64,000 nt of DNA from an uncultured Chloroflexota bacterium (lineage in GTDB: Bacteria > Chloroflexota > Anaerolineae > Anaerolineales > Villigracilaceae): positions 1-64,000 of the forward strand of contig CAIWRB010000122.1 of the NCBI GenBank assembly GCA_903914955.1, read 5' to 3'. A program made the position numbers and the translations under genes. Below are positions 52,241 to 60,717 of the stretch, one piece after another. The stretch's first letter is position 1. Every line of letters begins with the position of its first letter. The notes under the pieces are model-generated. The model was not told where the DNA came from. It did not search any database and was given only the letters and a program-made list of their open reading frames with translations.

Positions 52241-52747
52241 CTATTCGTGAAATAGCTTTTCCCCCGCTCGCACCTCCACCATCAAACGATTCTCAGACGG
52301 GGTGATCGGACAGGACCACATCTCGTTATAAGCACAATATGGGTTATAAGCAATATTGAAATCCACAAGAAAACGACCATCAGGCAAAGGCACAGGTTCA
52401 AGATAACGCCCCGCAGGATATGTTACTTTACCAGCAAGCGAATCAACAAATGGCAGGAAGAAACCATGCTGTCCCTGATAGATGGTCAATTGCACCTTCA
52501 GGCCATCCACCGTAAAGCTGAATTTACCAAACTTCTCATAGATTTGAATGCTTCCCGTTGAAGTATGCATCTCAAAGCTGTGTTTGACCGGAAATTCATC
52601 AACCTGTACTTCAAGCCGCAGGGCATCGTTCTCAGGGTAATAATTCAAGCCATGAAAATCCTTCCTTTGTTCCTGGGTCAACGGACTTTGCGGATGACTG
52701 CCAAAGAACTCATCCTTTTCCGTACGAAAGGCCTCCAAATCATTCAT
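52241..52747 (-). CDS. DUF1684 domain protein
   Basis: The 168-residue protein matches DUF1684: N-terminal AFRTEKDEFFGSHPQSPL, FFLPFVDSLAGKVTYPAGRYLE, and the highly conserved VDFNIAYNPYCAYNEMWSCPITPSENRL at the end with paired Cys. The start at 52747 is set by GGAGGA six bases upstream; the longer frame has no support. The function of the family is unknown. It is transcribed alone, facing the sigma operon terminator. Confidence 0.88.
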   Translation of the reverse strand: MNDLEAFRTEKDEFFGSHPQSPLTQEQRKDFHGLNYYPENDALRLEVQVDEFPVKHSFEMHTSTGSIQIYEKFGKFSFTVDGLKVQLTIYQGQHGFFLPFVDSLAGKVTYPAGRYLEPVPLPDGRFLVDFNIAYNPYCAYNEMWSCPITPSENRLMVEVRAGEKLFHE

Positions 52748-52954
52748 TGTTCCTCCAATCATTGATGAACAATAGACTGTGAAGGCATCCGAATTCTTAC
52801 GAAATCTATAACTTCCCATCAGCCCCTTGCCAATTCATCTGGTTTATGCTATTTTTAGCACCGAGAAAAAAATACGGAGGCACAAAAAACGGCCATGATC
52901 ATAGAGGACAAACCGTATGTTGAGCAATTTGTGGAAAGGGCATAATCATATCGC

Positions 52955-53548
52955 ATGAGTCAGTTGCGCGCATTCATCGCCATCGAAATCCCTCTCAATA
53001 TTCAAGACGCAATCCAAAGGAAAACCGCCCGTCTGCGCCAAACTCTTGGAAGTGATCTTGTCCGCTGGGCTCCCGCCCAAAATATGCATTTGACTATAAA
53101 ATTCCTTGGAGAAATCGCCGCCTCACATGTAGATTTTCTAAAACAGATGCTCGCCCGTGAAGCGGATTCACACATTCAGTTTGATCTACAATTCGGAGGC
53201 CTCGGATCATACCCAACCTCGCGCCGACCACACATTCTATGGGTAGGCCTCCACGCTCCAGCAGAATTGGCCTCCCTTCAGAAAAGCATTGAAGCAGGCA
53301 CATCCCGCTTAGGGTATGAACAGGAAGAACTTGTATTTTCCCCGCATCTAACCATAGGCCGCGTTCGACAGAACGTCAGCCCCGCAGATCTGGCAAAGAT
53401 TCGCACTGCCATGGACAATATTCAACTTGGCAATATTGGTACAGCAAGAGTAGACTCTGTACACCTGATCAAAAGCGATCTTCAACCCAACGGACCAGTT
53501 TACACAAAATTATTTTCTGCTCCACTATCCAAACAAAAAAAGAGGTGA
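52955..53548 (+). CDS. thpR: RNA 2',3'-cyclic phosphodiesterase
   Basis: This 197-residue 2H phosphoesterase has the two catalytic HxT motifs, MHLTIKFLGE (about residue 47) and PHLTIGRVRQ (about 128), spaced as in ThpR/LigT. It hydrolyses RNA 2',3'-cyclic phosphates to 2'-phosphates. CATAAT eight bases before the ATG suggests a leaderless or near-leaderless transcript. The gene runs into rsfS with a three-base gap. Confidence 0.93.
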   Translation: MSQLRAFIAIEIPLNIQDAIQRKTARLRQTLGSDLVRWAPAQNMHLTIKFLGEIAASHVDFLKQMLAREADSHIQFDLQFGGLGSYPTSRRPHILWVGLHAPAELASLQKSIEAGTSRLGYEQEELVFSPHLTIGRVRQNVSPADLAKIRTAMDNIQLGNIGTARVDSVHLIKSDLQPNGPVYTKLFSAPLSKQKKR

Positions 53549-53551
53549 AAT

Positions 53552-53896
53552 CTGAACGCATTGGAACTTGCTCGTGAAATCGTAAACTCCCTTGAAGATA
53601 AAAAGGGGGAAGATATTGTGCTATTGGACTTAAAAGAAATTGTTTCTTTTACTGATTATTTTATTATCTGCACGGGGACCAGTGACCGCATGGTAGACGC
53701 GCTGGCTAACGCCTCAATTGAAGATATACGCGCCAATCATAAAAAGAAGGGAAAAAAACAAGGATTCGCCCGTGACGGCTGGGTGATCGTGGATTTTGGC
53801 GACGTGGTCTTACATCTCTTTTCACCCGACCAGCGGGAATTTTATAACCTCGAAGAATTATGGGAAGATGGGAAAGTATTGTTGAGAGTGCAATAA
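53552..53896 (+). CDS. rsfS: Ribosomal silencing factor RsfS, apparent CTG start
   Basis: The 114-residue protein (NALELAREIVNSLEDKKGEDIVLLDLKEI; DYFIICTGTSDRMVDALAN; GWVIVDFGDVVLHLFSPDQREFYNLEELW) is a full RsfS. RsfS binds uL14 on the large subunit and blocks subunit joining in starvation. No ATG or GTG exists upstream. CTG at 53552 gives the family's usual M-N-A-L-E-L start and lies six bases after AGAGG; the only other choice, TTG at 53561, would cut three conserved residues and sit 15 bases away. It is coupled to thpR. Confidence 0.9.
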   Translation: MNALELAREIVNSLEDKKGEDIVLLDLKEIVSFTDYFIICTGTSDRMVDALANASIEDIRANHKKKGKKQGFARDGWVIVDFGDVVLHLFSPDQREFYNLEELWEDGKVLLRVQ

Positions 53897-53910
53897 ACAG
53901 ATCTACAAAT

Positions 53911-53951
53911 AAAAACATCCCACGCATTTTATATGCATGGGATGTTTTTAT
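53911..53951. terminator. Bidirectional terminator between rsfS and ndk
   Basis: AAAAACATCCCACGCA pairs with TGCATGGGATGTTTTT (one mismatch) around a seven-base loop, A tract to the left and T tract to the right. Confidence 0.9.
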
Positions 53952-53988
53952 TTTCCAATCGGATTGGAGATCAAATTTCAATTCCGGG

Positions 53989-54441
53989 CTACTTCTCAAA
54001 CACCCATTGGTCTACAGCACGACTCCAATCCACGAGTTCTTCAACTTTGAACCAGAGAGCCACTTCACGTTCACCAGTTTCGGGTTTATCTGAAGCGTGT
54101 ATCAGATTGCGGCCCACTTCAAGCGCAAAGTCATGTCGAATTGTGCCTGGCGCAGATTCAACTGGCTTGGTCGAGCCAACCGTCTGACGGACTGCAGCAA
54201 CTGCATTCGGGCCTTCCCATACCATCGCCATGACAGGCGCGGATGTGATATACCCAATCAAGCCATCATAAAATGGCTTGCCTTTATGCTCAGCATAATG
54301 AGTCTCAGCCAATCCTTGGCTGACACGAACAAATTTCCCGGCTACGAGTCGAAGTCCACGGTGTTCAAATCGGGAGATTACTTCGCCAATGAGCCCACGT
54401 TGCACACCATCGGGTTTTACAAGTACGAGCGTTCTTTCCAC
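53989..54441 (-). CDS. ndk: Nucleoside diphosphate kinase
   Basis: The 150-residue protein begins RTLVLVKPDGVQRGLIGEVISRFE. It carries the active-site His in ESAPGTIRHDFALEVGRNLIHASD and ends DWSRAVDQWVFE, standard for Ndk. It equalises NTP pools by phosphate transfer through a His intermediate. Initiation is at GTG with GGAGG nine bases upstream. It follows the TPR gene on the minus strand map but has its own start region. Confidence 0.96.
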   Translation of the reverse strand: MERTLVLVKPDGVQRGLIGEVISRFEHRGLRLVAGKFVRVSQGLAETHYAEHKGKPFYDGLIGYITSAPVMAMVWEGPNAVAAVRQTVGSTKPVESAPGTIRHDFALEVGRNLIHASDKPETGEREVALWFKVEELVDWSRAVDQWVFEK

Positions 54442-54495
54442 AGAAAATCCTCCAGAATAAAATATGTAAGCCGGACCTAGAAATCCGCTTACTCT

Positions 54496-57400
54496 CTAAC
54501 GAATTAATTCTTCGGCCTTGTTATAGGCTTCGAGCGCTTCTTTTAAGCGGTTGGCGCGCATATAGGCGTCACCCAGTGTTTGCCAGATTCCAACTTCAAC
54601 CGGATAGCGGTATATTGACTCGCTTAAGTCACGGATGGCGTCTTCGAGATGCTTGCCTTTTTTGATTAGCTTCCCATAATGTTTCAAGGCTGTTGGAATA
54701 TCTCCGCGATCTAATTCACCCTTAGCCTGGATCAAAATATCTGAGGTATTCTGCGCTTCAGCTTGTGGTTGCCGCACAGATGGATTGGGTTTCTTCTTTG
54801 CTGAGATCGACGCAACCGCCACAGCAGGTTTGATAATACCGGCAGAGGGTTGTACTTTATTTAAATGTCCCACCGCAGATTCCTCCACTGGATGCCAATC
54901 AGAAGACGTGATGCGAACAGGAGGGCTCAGAGTTTCACCTGTTTCAAATTTCTCTCTATGCATCCAAGGCGGAGTATCGTCATCTTCCATCTCAACTTCT
55001 GCAACTTGACCAGACTCTTGTTGCGCGCCTATCAGCCAATCGGGAAGATCAGCCGCTTCGCTAACAGGAGCAGGCTCTTCGGTCGATAAGGATGCGACTG
55101 TGTCAAGCTCCTGCTCAATGGATTTCTTCCACAGATCTTCTTCCAGATCCTCTTCCGGTTTGGCGTCAACATCGCTCAACCAATCTGGTAGATCCGATTT
55201 CGCCGCCACCGACTCCTGCTCTATTGGTCGATCCAGGGTAATGGGGCGGGGTATTGCATTAGATACGATGGAATTGGGAGTTGGCATTGGCTCAAACGGA
55301 AGCCCGGGTTCGTCATCCAAACCATTCAACCAACTCGAGAGATCTTGATTCGATAACCCTTGATCATCTGCAATCTTGTTCGTGGAAGACTCTTCTTCAA
55401 TGCCGCTTAGCCAATTAGGGAGATCAGAATTTTGCGCGGCGGGTAATTCCTCGGCAAATTTGATCTGTTCACCTGAACCGCTCGGCTGGGCGCCTTTGAT
55501 CCAATCAGGAATTTCCTTTGAATCATCTATGGCGGGTGTATTGAATTCATTTTGCTTTTCTTTTTCATTGAGGTCGCGCAGCCACATCCCGGTTGCGTCT
55601 GTTGCAGGGATGCCTGCAGATGTGTTTTCAAAATCTACGAAGTACTGTTCGCCAATATTTAGGGCGTTATCCCCTTTGGCTGGCTTAGCTACTTGCTGAT
55701 TAGACCGTTCTGCTTCTTCGATCTGAGCTTTAGAAATGGATTCTGTTTCACCAATTGCTTGAGCCTGTTGCACCCATTCAGGCGGGATATCACTGCGCTT
55801 GTTCGGGTCGGAGACCATTTCCTCAGGCTTAGCGCCATGCTTGGCAGCAAGTGATTCAAGCCATGCTACAGCATCATCCTGTTCCTGGGTGCTCGCACCT
55901 AAGTTTTCAACAGAAGGCTTTTCATAGGTTTGTGAGTTGGTGCCCTGCTGTTGCTGTACCCATTCTGGAAGAGTTTCACTTTGAGAGATTGGATCGCTGT
56001 CCATTTCTTCAGGTTTATCGCCGTTTTTTGTAGCCAGCGATTCAAGCCATGCTATCGTGTCATCCTGTTCCTGGGCAACTACACCCAAATCTCCAACGGG
56101 GGGTTGAGTTTGGGCAAGCTGATCCAAACTGTTCAGCCAAGCTGGTACTTCATTTGATTTTGCAGAAATTGACGAATCATCCAACCCTTTTAGCCACTCA
56201 GGACCATTGTTGGGCTGTGCGGCTGCTAGGGGCTCGGCGACTTTTGAATCACCAAGGTTACTTAGCCAGTCGGGAATTTCACCTGGTTGTACAGATTCAG
56301 ATGCTTGCACTCCGCCAAGTCCGCCTAGCCAATCGGGAAGGTCGCCGGCTTGTGTTGCCATTGACTCGGGGGTTGTTTTTTCCTCATCAAGCCCGCTGAG
56401 CCAAGCGGAAACTTTATCAGGCTGGTCAGATATTGGCTTGATGGTTTTCTCATCGCTAAGTCCAGTCAGCCAATCAGGAGTGTCACCCGCCTGCACAGAA
56501 TCGGTGGTTGGTTCGCTGCCAAGCCCGTTTAACCAATCGGGAGTATCCAATGATTGAATTTGAGCGGACTGCAAAGGTTCAGTAATTGGAGCCTGACTCT
56601 TGAGCCAGTCAGGTAGATCAGCTGAGACAACTCCTGAGTCGCTGGCTGATTCCTGGTCAAACATGGAGGTGGGCTGTTCCGGAGTGTTAGACTCTGCCCA
56701 GCCGGCTGAACGTAAAAAATCTGGGATTTCATCCTCCGACCCGGAAACAGAAGCGGGCTTTAGTTGAAATTGATTCGTTCCGTCAGAAACTCCGCCAGAT
56801 TTTAACCAATCTGGCTGGTCATCAGATGAAGAACTAGATGCGGCGAGTTCGATTCCAAGAGAGGAGCCCCAATCCTGACCGATGGGCACTTCATTGCCGG
56901 TATATTCCAAATGTTCCAAATTAACAGCTGCATCAGCGACTTCATTGGATTGAAATATGGAGCCTTTGGTAAATGAAGCATAAGGATCCAGCTCAATAAC
57001 TCGGGCACGATAGACTTGAGTATTTTCAGCGGCGCCGGCAGTGGATGGGATAAGTTCAACCATGATCCGATTTGCGTCTAAACAATATGGATATTGTTTA
57101 AGTAACTGTCCACACATATCTGAAGCTGCTGATTTTTGGCCGCTGCGAAAATAAGCGCGCGCGAGCAAGATTTGCATATCGCCGCGGTTCGGGTCACCCG
57201 CAAGCACTGCGCGAACCTCCGCGACTGCTTGTGGATACAATTCACCCTGTACATACATATGCGCCAGCGCGCCGCGTGTCATACGGATCTTGGGCGGTTC
57301 CATGCCATCACGACGGCCATAGAGTCTTTGCAATTCACTTTGGATTGCGGCGTTGGATGGCTGAGACTCAAATGCGCGCTCCATGTGCCAGATGGCATCA

Positions 57401-57672
57401 TCGAACTTATTTTGCTCATCACTGATAATACTCATCCCCACATGAGCAACAAAATCCTCAGGCACAGTCATCAGCACGCGGCTAAAAATATCCACCGCTT
57501 CTGTGTAGCGTTTTGCCTCAAGGTGTGCTTTGCCAAGCAGGCGATAGGTTTCCAGGTGTTTTGGGAAAGTTTTTAAAATATGGTGGCAGTGTGCGATAGC
57601 CTCTTCTGTATTTCCCTGGTCAACGAGGCTTTCAATTTCACGATTGTAAATTCTTAATGAGACTTTTGCCAT
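54496..57672 (-). CDS. Large TPR protein with PDWL-repeat linker
   Basis: The 1058-residue protein is cytoplasmic (no signal or membrane helix). Residues about 1-215 contain five to six TPR-like units (for example EEAIAHCHHILKTFPKHLETYRLLGKAHLEA). Residues about 280-905 form an acidic low-complexity stretch with about 20 short motifs of the form (L/I/T)PDWLxxL. Residues about 955-1058 return to TPR-like helices. Two long units inside the linker, around the AWLESLA motif, are near duplicates. This architecture is common in Anaerolineae. It may be a scaffold whose PDWL motifs dock partners; the function is unknown. AGGAAAAAGG precedes the ATG. Confidence 0.85.
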   Translation of the reverse strand: MAKVSLRIYNREIESLVDQGNTEEAIAHCHHILKTFPKHLETYRLLGKAHLEAKRYTEAVDIFSRVLMTVPEDFVAHVGMSIISDEQNKFDDAIWHMERAFESQPSNAAIQSELQRLYGRRDGMEPPKIRMTRGALAHMYVQGELYPQAVAEVRAVLAGDPNRGDMQILLARAYFRSGQKSAASDMCGQLLKQYPYCLDANRIMVELIPSTAGAAENTQVYRARVIELDPYASFTKGSIFQSNEVADAAVNLEHLEYTGNEVPIGQDWGSSLGIELAASSSSSDDQPDWLKSGGVSDGTNQFQLKPASVSGSEDEIPDFLRSAGWAESNTPEQPTSMFDQESASDSGVVSADLPDWLKSQAPITEPLQSAQIQSLDTPDWLNGLGSEPTTDSVQAGDTPDWLTGLSDEKTIKPISDQPDKVSAWLSGLDEEKTTPESMATQAGDLPDWLGGLGGVQASESVQPGEIPDWLSNLGDSKVAEPLAAAQPNNGPEWLKGLDDSSISAKSNEVPAWLNSLDQLAQTQPPVGDLGVVAQEQDDTIAWLESLATKNGDKPEEMDSDPISQSETLPEWVQQQQGTNSQTYEKPSVENLGASTQEQDDAVAWLESLAAKHGAKPEEMVSDPNKRSDIPPEWVQQAQAIGETESISKAQIEEAERSNQQVAKPAKGDNALNIGEQYFVDFENTSAGIPATDATGMWLRDLNEKEKQNEFNTPAIDDSKEIPDWIKGAQPSGSGEQIKFAEELPAAQNSDLPNWLSGIEEESSTNKIADDQGLSNQDLSSWLNGLDDEPGLPFEPMPTPNSIVSNAIPRPITLDRPIEQESVAAKSDLPDWLSDVDAKPEEDLEEDLWKKSIEQELDTVASLSTEEPAPVSEAADLPDWLIGAQQESGQVAEVEMEDDDTPPWMHREKFETGETLSPPVRITSSDWHPVEESAVGHLNKVQPSAGIIKPAVAVASISAKKKPNPSVRQPQAEAQNTSDILIQAKGELDRGDIPTALKHYGKLIKKGKHLEDAIRDLSESIYRYPVEVGIWQTLGDAYMRANRLKEALEAYNKAEELIR
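54945..56835 (-). repeat. PDWL short-linear-motif array within the TPR gene
   Basis: About 20 copies of a P-(D/E/A/N)-W-(L/V/I) core, each separated by 20-45 mostly acidic residues. Segments at about 55740-55895 and 55925-56085 encode near-identical units, showing recent internal duplication. Confidence 0.8.
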
Positions 57673-57734
57673 TGCCTTTTTCCTGAAGTTAAGTATGCCC
57701 GATTCTTAAAAATTTTGCAATCCTACTCACTATT

Positions 57735-59030
57735 TTACTCGTAAAACAGGGGGAGTGGCGATACAAATTCATCACTAACTTTATGGGCAGCTAACACAGC
57801 TTTGCGCGCTTCTTCGAATTTTGCGTCATTATTAGCATGGATCTCGAACAACGGCTCGCCCGCTTCAACTTTATCGCCCACTTTTTTGTGGATGATAAAA
57901 CCAACCGCGTGATCGACAGGATCGCCTTTCTTAGTACGACCTGCTCCAAGCTCCACAGCCGCCTCGCCTACGATCCTGGCATGGACCTGTGAAATAAATC
58001 CGCTTCGAGGGGCATTCACTACATCCACATATTTTGCGCGCTTAAAACTGGAGGTATCATCCACATACGAAACATCTCCGCCCTGCGCCTGAACCAGCAC
58101 TCGGAATTTCTCAAGCGCACTTCCATCAACTATGCATTTTTCAGCCAGCGCGCGACCTTCACTCAAATCCTTTGCGCGCTGCCCGATGACTAGTATATGC
58201 GCGGTAACATGTAAACAATGTTCGTAATAATCTGCGGGAGCAAGCCCACTCAAGAGTTCGATCGCTTCGATCATTTCGAGCGAATTGCCAACCGCGTTCC
58301 CCAAAGGCTGATTCATGTCTGAAAGCAAGGCGACAGTTTTTCGCCCCGCCAATTGACCGATATCCACCATCAAGTTGGCGAGTTGACGCGCTTCATCAAG
58401 TGTTTCCATGAATGCGCCAAGGCCGACTTTCACATCCAAAACAATTGCGGTTGCCCCGGCTGCGATCTTCTTGCACATGATGGAAGATGCGATCAACGGT
58501 ATGGAAGGCACTGTGCCCGTCACATCACGAAGCGCATACATTTTTCCGTCTGCAGGCGCGAGGTCCAAGGATTGACCGGTGAGAACAATGCCTTTTTCTT
58601 TTAATTGTTGTTTGAATTCATCGGTGGTCAGGTTGACACGATAGCCGGGAATGGATTCCAGTTTATCCAATGTGCCACCACTGAAGCCAAGTCCACGGCC
58701 CGACATTTTGCCGACGGGCAATCCACAGGCTGCGACCATAGGCATGACCGAAAGGCTGGTTTTATCGCCGACTCCGCCAGAGGAATGTTTATCAACGACA
58801 ACATCAACGATCTTGGATAGATCAAGTACTTGTCCTGAATGCGCCATGGCCAGCGTAAGGTCTTTGGTCTCATGAGAAGTCATGCCGTTCAGCAGGACAG
58901 CCATTGCAAAAGCAGAAGCCTGATAATCGGGAATATCCCCATTTGTAAAACCATTTATTAAGAACTCGATCTCCTGTGAGGTCAATTCCTGTCTATCGCG
59001 TTTCTTGATGATGATATCCACGGCGCGCAT
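57735..59030 (-). CDS. Pyrimidine-nucleoside / thymidine phosphorylase
   Basis: The 431-residue protein has the signature VDIIIKKRDRQELTSQEIEFLINGF, phosphate-site VVDKHSSGGVGDKTSLSVMPMVAACGLPVGKMSGRGLGFSGGTLDKLES and a C-terminal domain of the nucleoside phosphorylase II family. It cleaves thymidine, uridine or deoxyuridine with phosphate. Length and the KHSSGGVGDK motif fit Pdp/DeoA; specificity (Pdp versus DeoA) is not determined. AAGGAG precedes the start. A terminator on this strand ends the unit upstream of it. Confidence 0.94.
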   Translation of the reverse strand: MRAVDIIIKKRDRQELTSQEIEFLINGFTNGDIPDYQASAFAMAVLLNGMTSHETKDLTLAMAHSGQVLDLSKIVDVVVDKHSSGGVGDKTSLSVMPMVAACGLPVGKMSGRGLGFSGGTLDKLESIPGYRVNLTTDEFKQQLKEKGIVLTGQSLDLAPADGKMYALRDVTGTVPSIPLIASSIMCKKIAAGATAIVLDVKVGLGAFMETLDEARQLANLMVDIGQLAGRKTVALLSDMNQPLGNAVGNSLEMIEAIELLSGLAPADYYEHCLHVTAHILVIGQRAKDLSEGRALAEKCIVDGSALEKFRVLVQAQGGDVSYVDDTSSFKRAKYVDVVNAPRSGFISQVHARIVGEAAVELGAGRTKKGDPVDHAVGFIIHKKVGDKVEAGEPLFEIHANNDAKFEEARKAVLAAHKVSDEFVSPLPLFYE

Positions 59031-59124
59031 GTAAAATCTCCTTGTACGAATTCTATTTTATCGCAAAGTGAAGGAAAGGATGAATACTTTGTGAGGAGGA
59101 TGAAGATTGAAAGCGGAAGGCAGA

Positions 59125-59163
59125 TAAAAAAAGACCTCAAATATTTTTCATTTGGGGTCTTTC
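59125..59163 (-). terminator. Terminator of the selenoprotein/S51 unit
   Basis: AAAGACCTCAAAT and ATTTGGGGTCTTT form a 13-base stem. On the minus strand it runs into a T tract, right after the stop of the S51-like gene. Confidence 0.88.
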
Positions 59164-59165
59164 GT

Positions 59166-60203
59166 CTATATCTTAACCAGTTTCTGTCCATCTTTGCCAT
59201 CTTGAACTATCCATCCCAACTTGGCGATCTGGCCGCGCAATCTATCTGATTCGGCAAAATCTTTTCGGGCGCGGGCATCTTTTCGTTGCTCGAGCAATTT
59301 CAAGGCTTTGTCAGGAGGCGTTTCTTCATCAATTGCTTTCGAGGCATTGAGAACCATTTCCCATACTTCGGGGCGGATCCCTTTTTCGATCGGGTCCGAC
59401 AGGTTGAAATTTCCCAATTTATTCAGTGAAAACTTTGCGCCCGCAGGATACATTTCCATGCTGGTATTCTTGACAATTGACACGGAACTAACTCCATGCA
59501 CATCACAAGTGCCATTTTCAAAATCCATGATGATGCCTGAATGTTCGTCGAGACCAACGAGAATATTTTCAGGAGGCAGTAATTTGAGCCACTGATCAAA
59601 GCGTTCGATGCCCACAAAACAACGGCTGGTATCGAGGTCGGTGCCGCCTTCGGCGTTATTCCAATGCGGGACAAATGACAGATCCATACCGAGGTCTGAA
59701 AAGAAATTCAAACCTTCTTTTGCATGCACATCCTCGCCTACTTTGTAAATTTCATAAACAGGCAAGACCCACGCGCCAACAGAGATCGTCGCAGCGGATG
59801 AAAATATTAATGTAGCGCCGAGCCTGTGACGCGCACGGATAATATCCCAGGCGAGCGAGCCGTGTAGTTGACGTGCCAAATATGTGGGGCTACCCGGTCC
59901 CATGAAAATAATATTGGCGCGTAATAAAGGTTTTAAGATTTCAATATTATTGGGGCTGAATTCTGTCCCCTGTTTGCGCGCAGGAATCAGGTCTATGGTC
60001 GGTTTGTAATTTTGCAAACGAGTCTTAAGGAAATCTCCAACGCGAGCCGCGACAATCGAGGCATTTAACTCAAAACCGGCTGGCGTTTCCAGTACGGAAA
60101 CATGTAAAGGTTCAGGAATGAGGCGGGCTAGTGATTCAAAAATGCGGCCTCCTGCGAGGGAAGTCTCACCAGAACCAAGAAAAGCAATGCGTCCAAAAGT
60201 CAT
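59166..60203 (-). CDS. S51/cyanophycinase-like protein fused to a CysS C-terminal domain
   Basis: Residues about 1-235 of 345 resemble type 1 glutamine amidotransferase-like S51 peptidases. IAFLGSGETSLAGG, IIFMGPGSPTYLARQL and TLIFSSAATISVGAWVLPVYE (nucleophile-loop region, GxSAG-like) are followed by GLDEHSGIIMDF. Residues about 285-345 (ALKLLEQRKDARARKDFAES, DRLRGQIAKLGWIVQDGKDG) are the C-terminal segment of cysteinyl-tRNA synthetase. The fusion of a serine-peptidase-like domain with this tRNA-synthetase tail is unusual. It begins one base after the redoxin stop, so both are on one transcript. The substrate is unknown. Confidence 0.82.
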   Translation of the reverse strand: MTFGRIAFLGSGETSLAGGRIFESLARLIPEPLHVSVLETPAGFELNASIVAARVGDFLKTRLQNYKPTIDLIPARKQGTEFSPNNIEILKPLLRANIIFMGPGSPTYLARQLHGSLAWDIIRARHRLGATLIFSSAATISVGAWVLPVYEIYKVGEDVHAKEGLNFFSDLGMDLSFVPHWNNAEGGTDLDTSRCFVGIERFDQWLKLLPPENILVGLDEHSGIIMDFENGTCDVHGVSSVSIVKNTSMEMYPAGAKFSLNKLGNFNLSDPIEKGIRPEVWEMVLNASKAIDEETPPDKALKLLEQRKDARARKDFAESDRLRGQIAKLGWIVQDGKDGQKLVKI

Positions 60204-60204
60204 T

Positions 60205-60690
60205 CTACTTTGATGACGCGTTGAGTTGGTCTATTACGTTGAGAAATATTTCATTATCTGGAATATCAGACATGGAGGAACCAAAGTGAACGTAGCGCAT
60301 GTGTCCATTGATATCAAGGACGGTATTTAACGGCATGCGGCCTAATTTAAATAAATTCACTTCCTGACGGTACAACTTTGAAACTTGATGGTCAGGATCG
60401 GGCAAACCAATATATGGAATATTTTCATTTTCCCAATAGTGTTGAAAGGTCTGCATATTGTCAGGGCCAACAGCAATAATTGTTACACCGCGTGCTGTGA
60501 ACTCTGCATAGTTATCTCTCATGCGCGCCAACTGCGCGCGGCAGTAAGGTCACAGAAAGCCGCGTAGGAAGGTAAGTACAACAGGCTTGCCTCCGCGAAA
60601 GCTGGAAAGACGCACAGGATTTTCATTTATATCCTTGAGTTCAAAATCAGGGGCAAGTTGACCGGGGGAAATGAGGTTCGTAAGAGTCAT
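60205..60690 (-). CDS. Redoxin-family protein with in-frame UGA at the active-site Cys: putative selenoprotein
   Basis: Read through TGA, 60690-60205 gives 161 residues of an AhpC/TSA-like redoxin: LISPGQLAPDFELKDI near the start and LTFLRGFL-U-PYCRAQLARMRD at the active site. The UGA (60552-60550, codon 47) falls exactly where relatives have the first Cys of the CPYC motif, giving a UxxC redox pair with Cys50. Frame and homology are continuous on both sides, so it is not a frameshift. A hairpin follows at the right spacing. TATAAT ends six bases before the ATG, and the S51-like gene follows with a one-base gap. Alternative: a nonsense mutation or sequencing error. No sel genes are in the window. 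Confidence 0.8.
60523..60552 (-). promoter_or_regulatory. Putative bacterial SECIS element
   Basis: Ten bases after the UGA, GCGCGC-AGTTG-GCGCGC (60539-60523) forms a six-pair stem with a five-base loop that begins 17 bases after the UGA. Bacterial SECIS hairpins sit about 16-37 bases downstream with a G early in the apical loop; G is the second loop base here. Confidence 0.6.
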
Positions 60691-60717
60691 GAATTCATTA
60701 TACTTTCTGTTAGCGTT

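Noticed and set aside
54785-57576. Several plus-strand ORFs over the TPR gene
   Set aside because: They arise from the repetitive PDWL-coding DNA read on the opposite strand and have no start signals.
60205-60531. Stand-alone 108-residue redoxin starting at 60531
   Set aside because: It would lack the conserved N-terminal half of the fold and the active-site Pro-Tyr-Cys context, both of which are encoded upstream in the same frame across the UGA.
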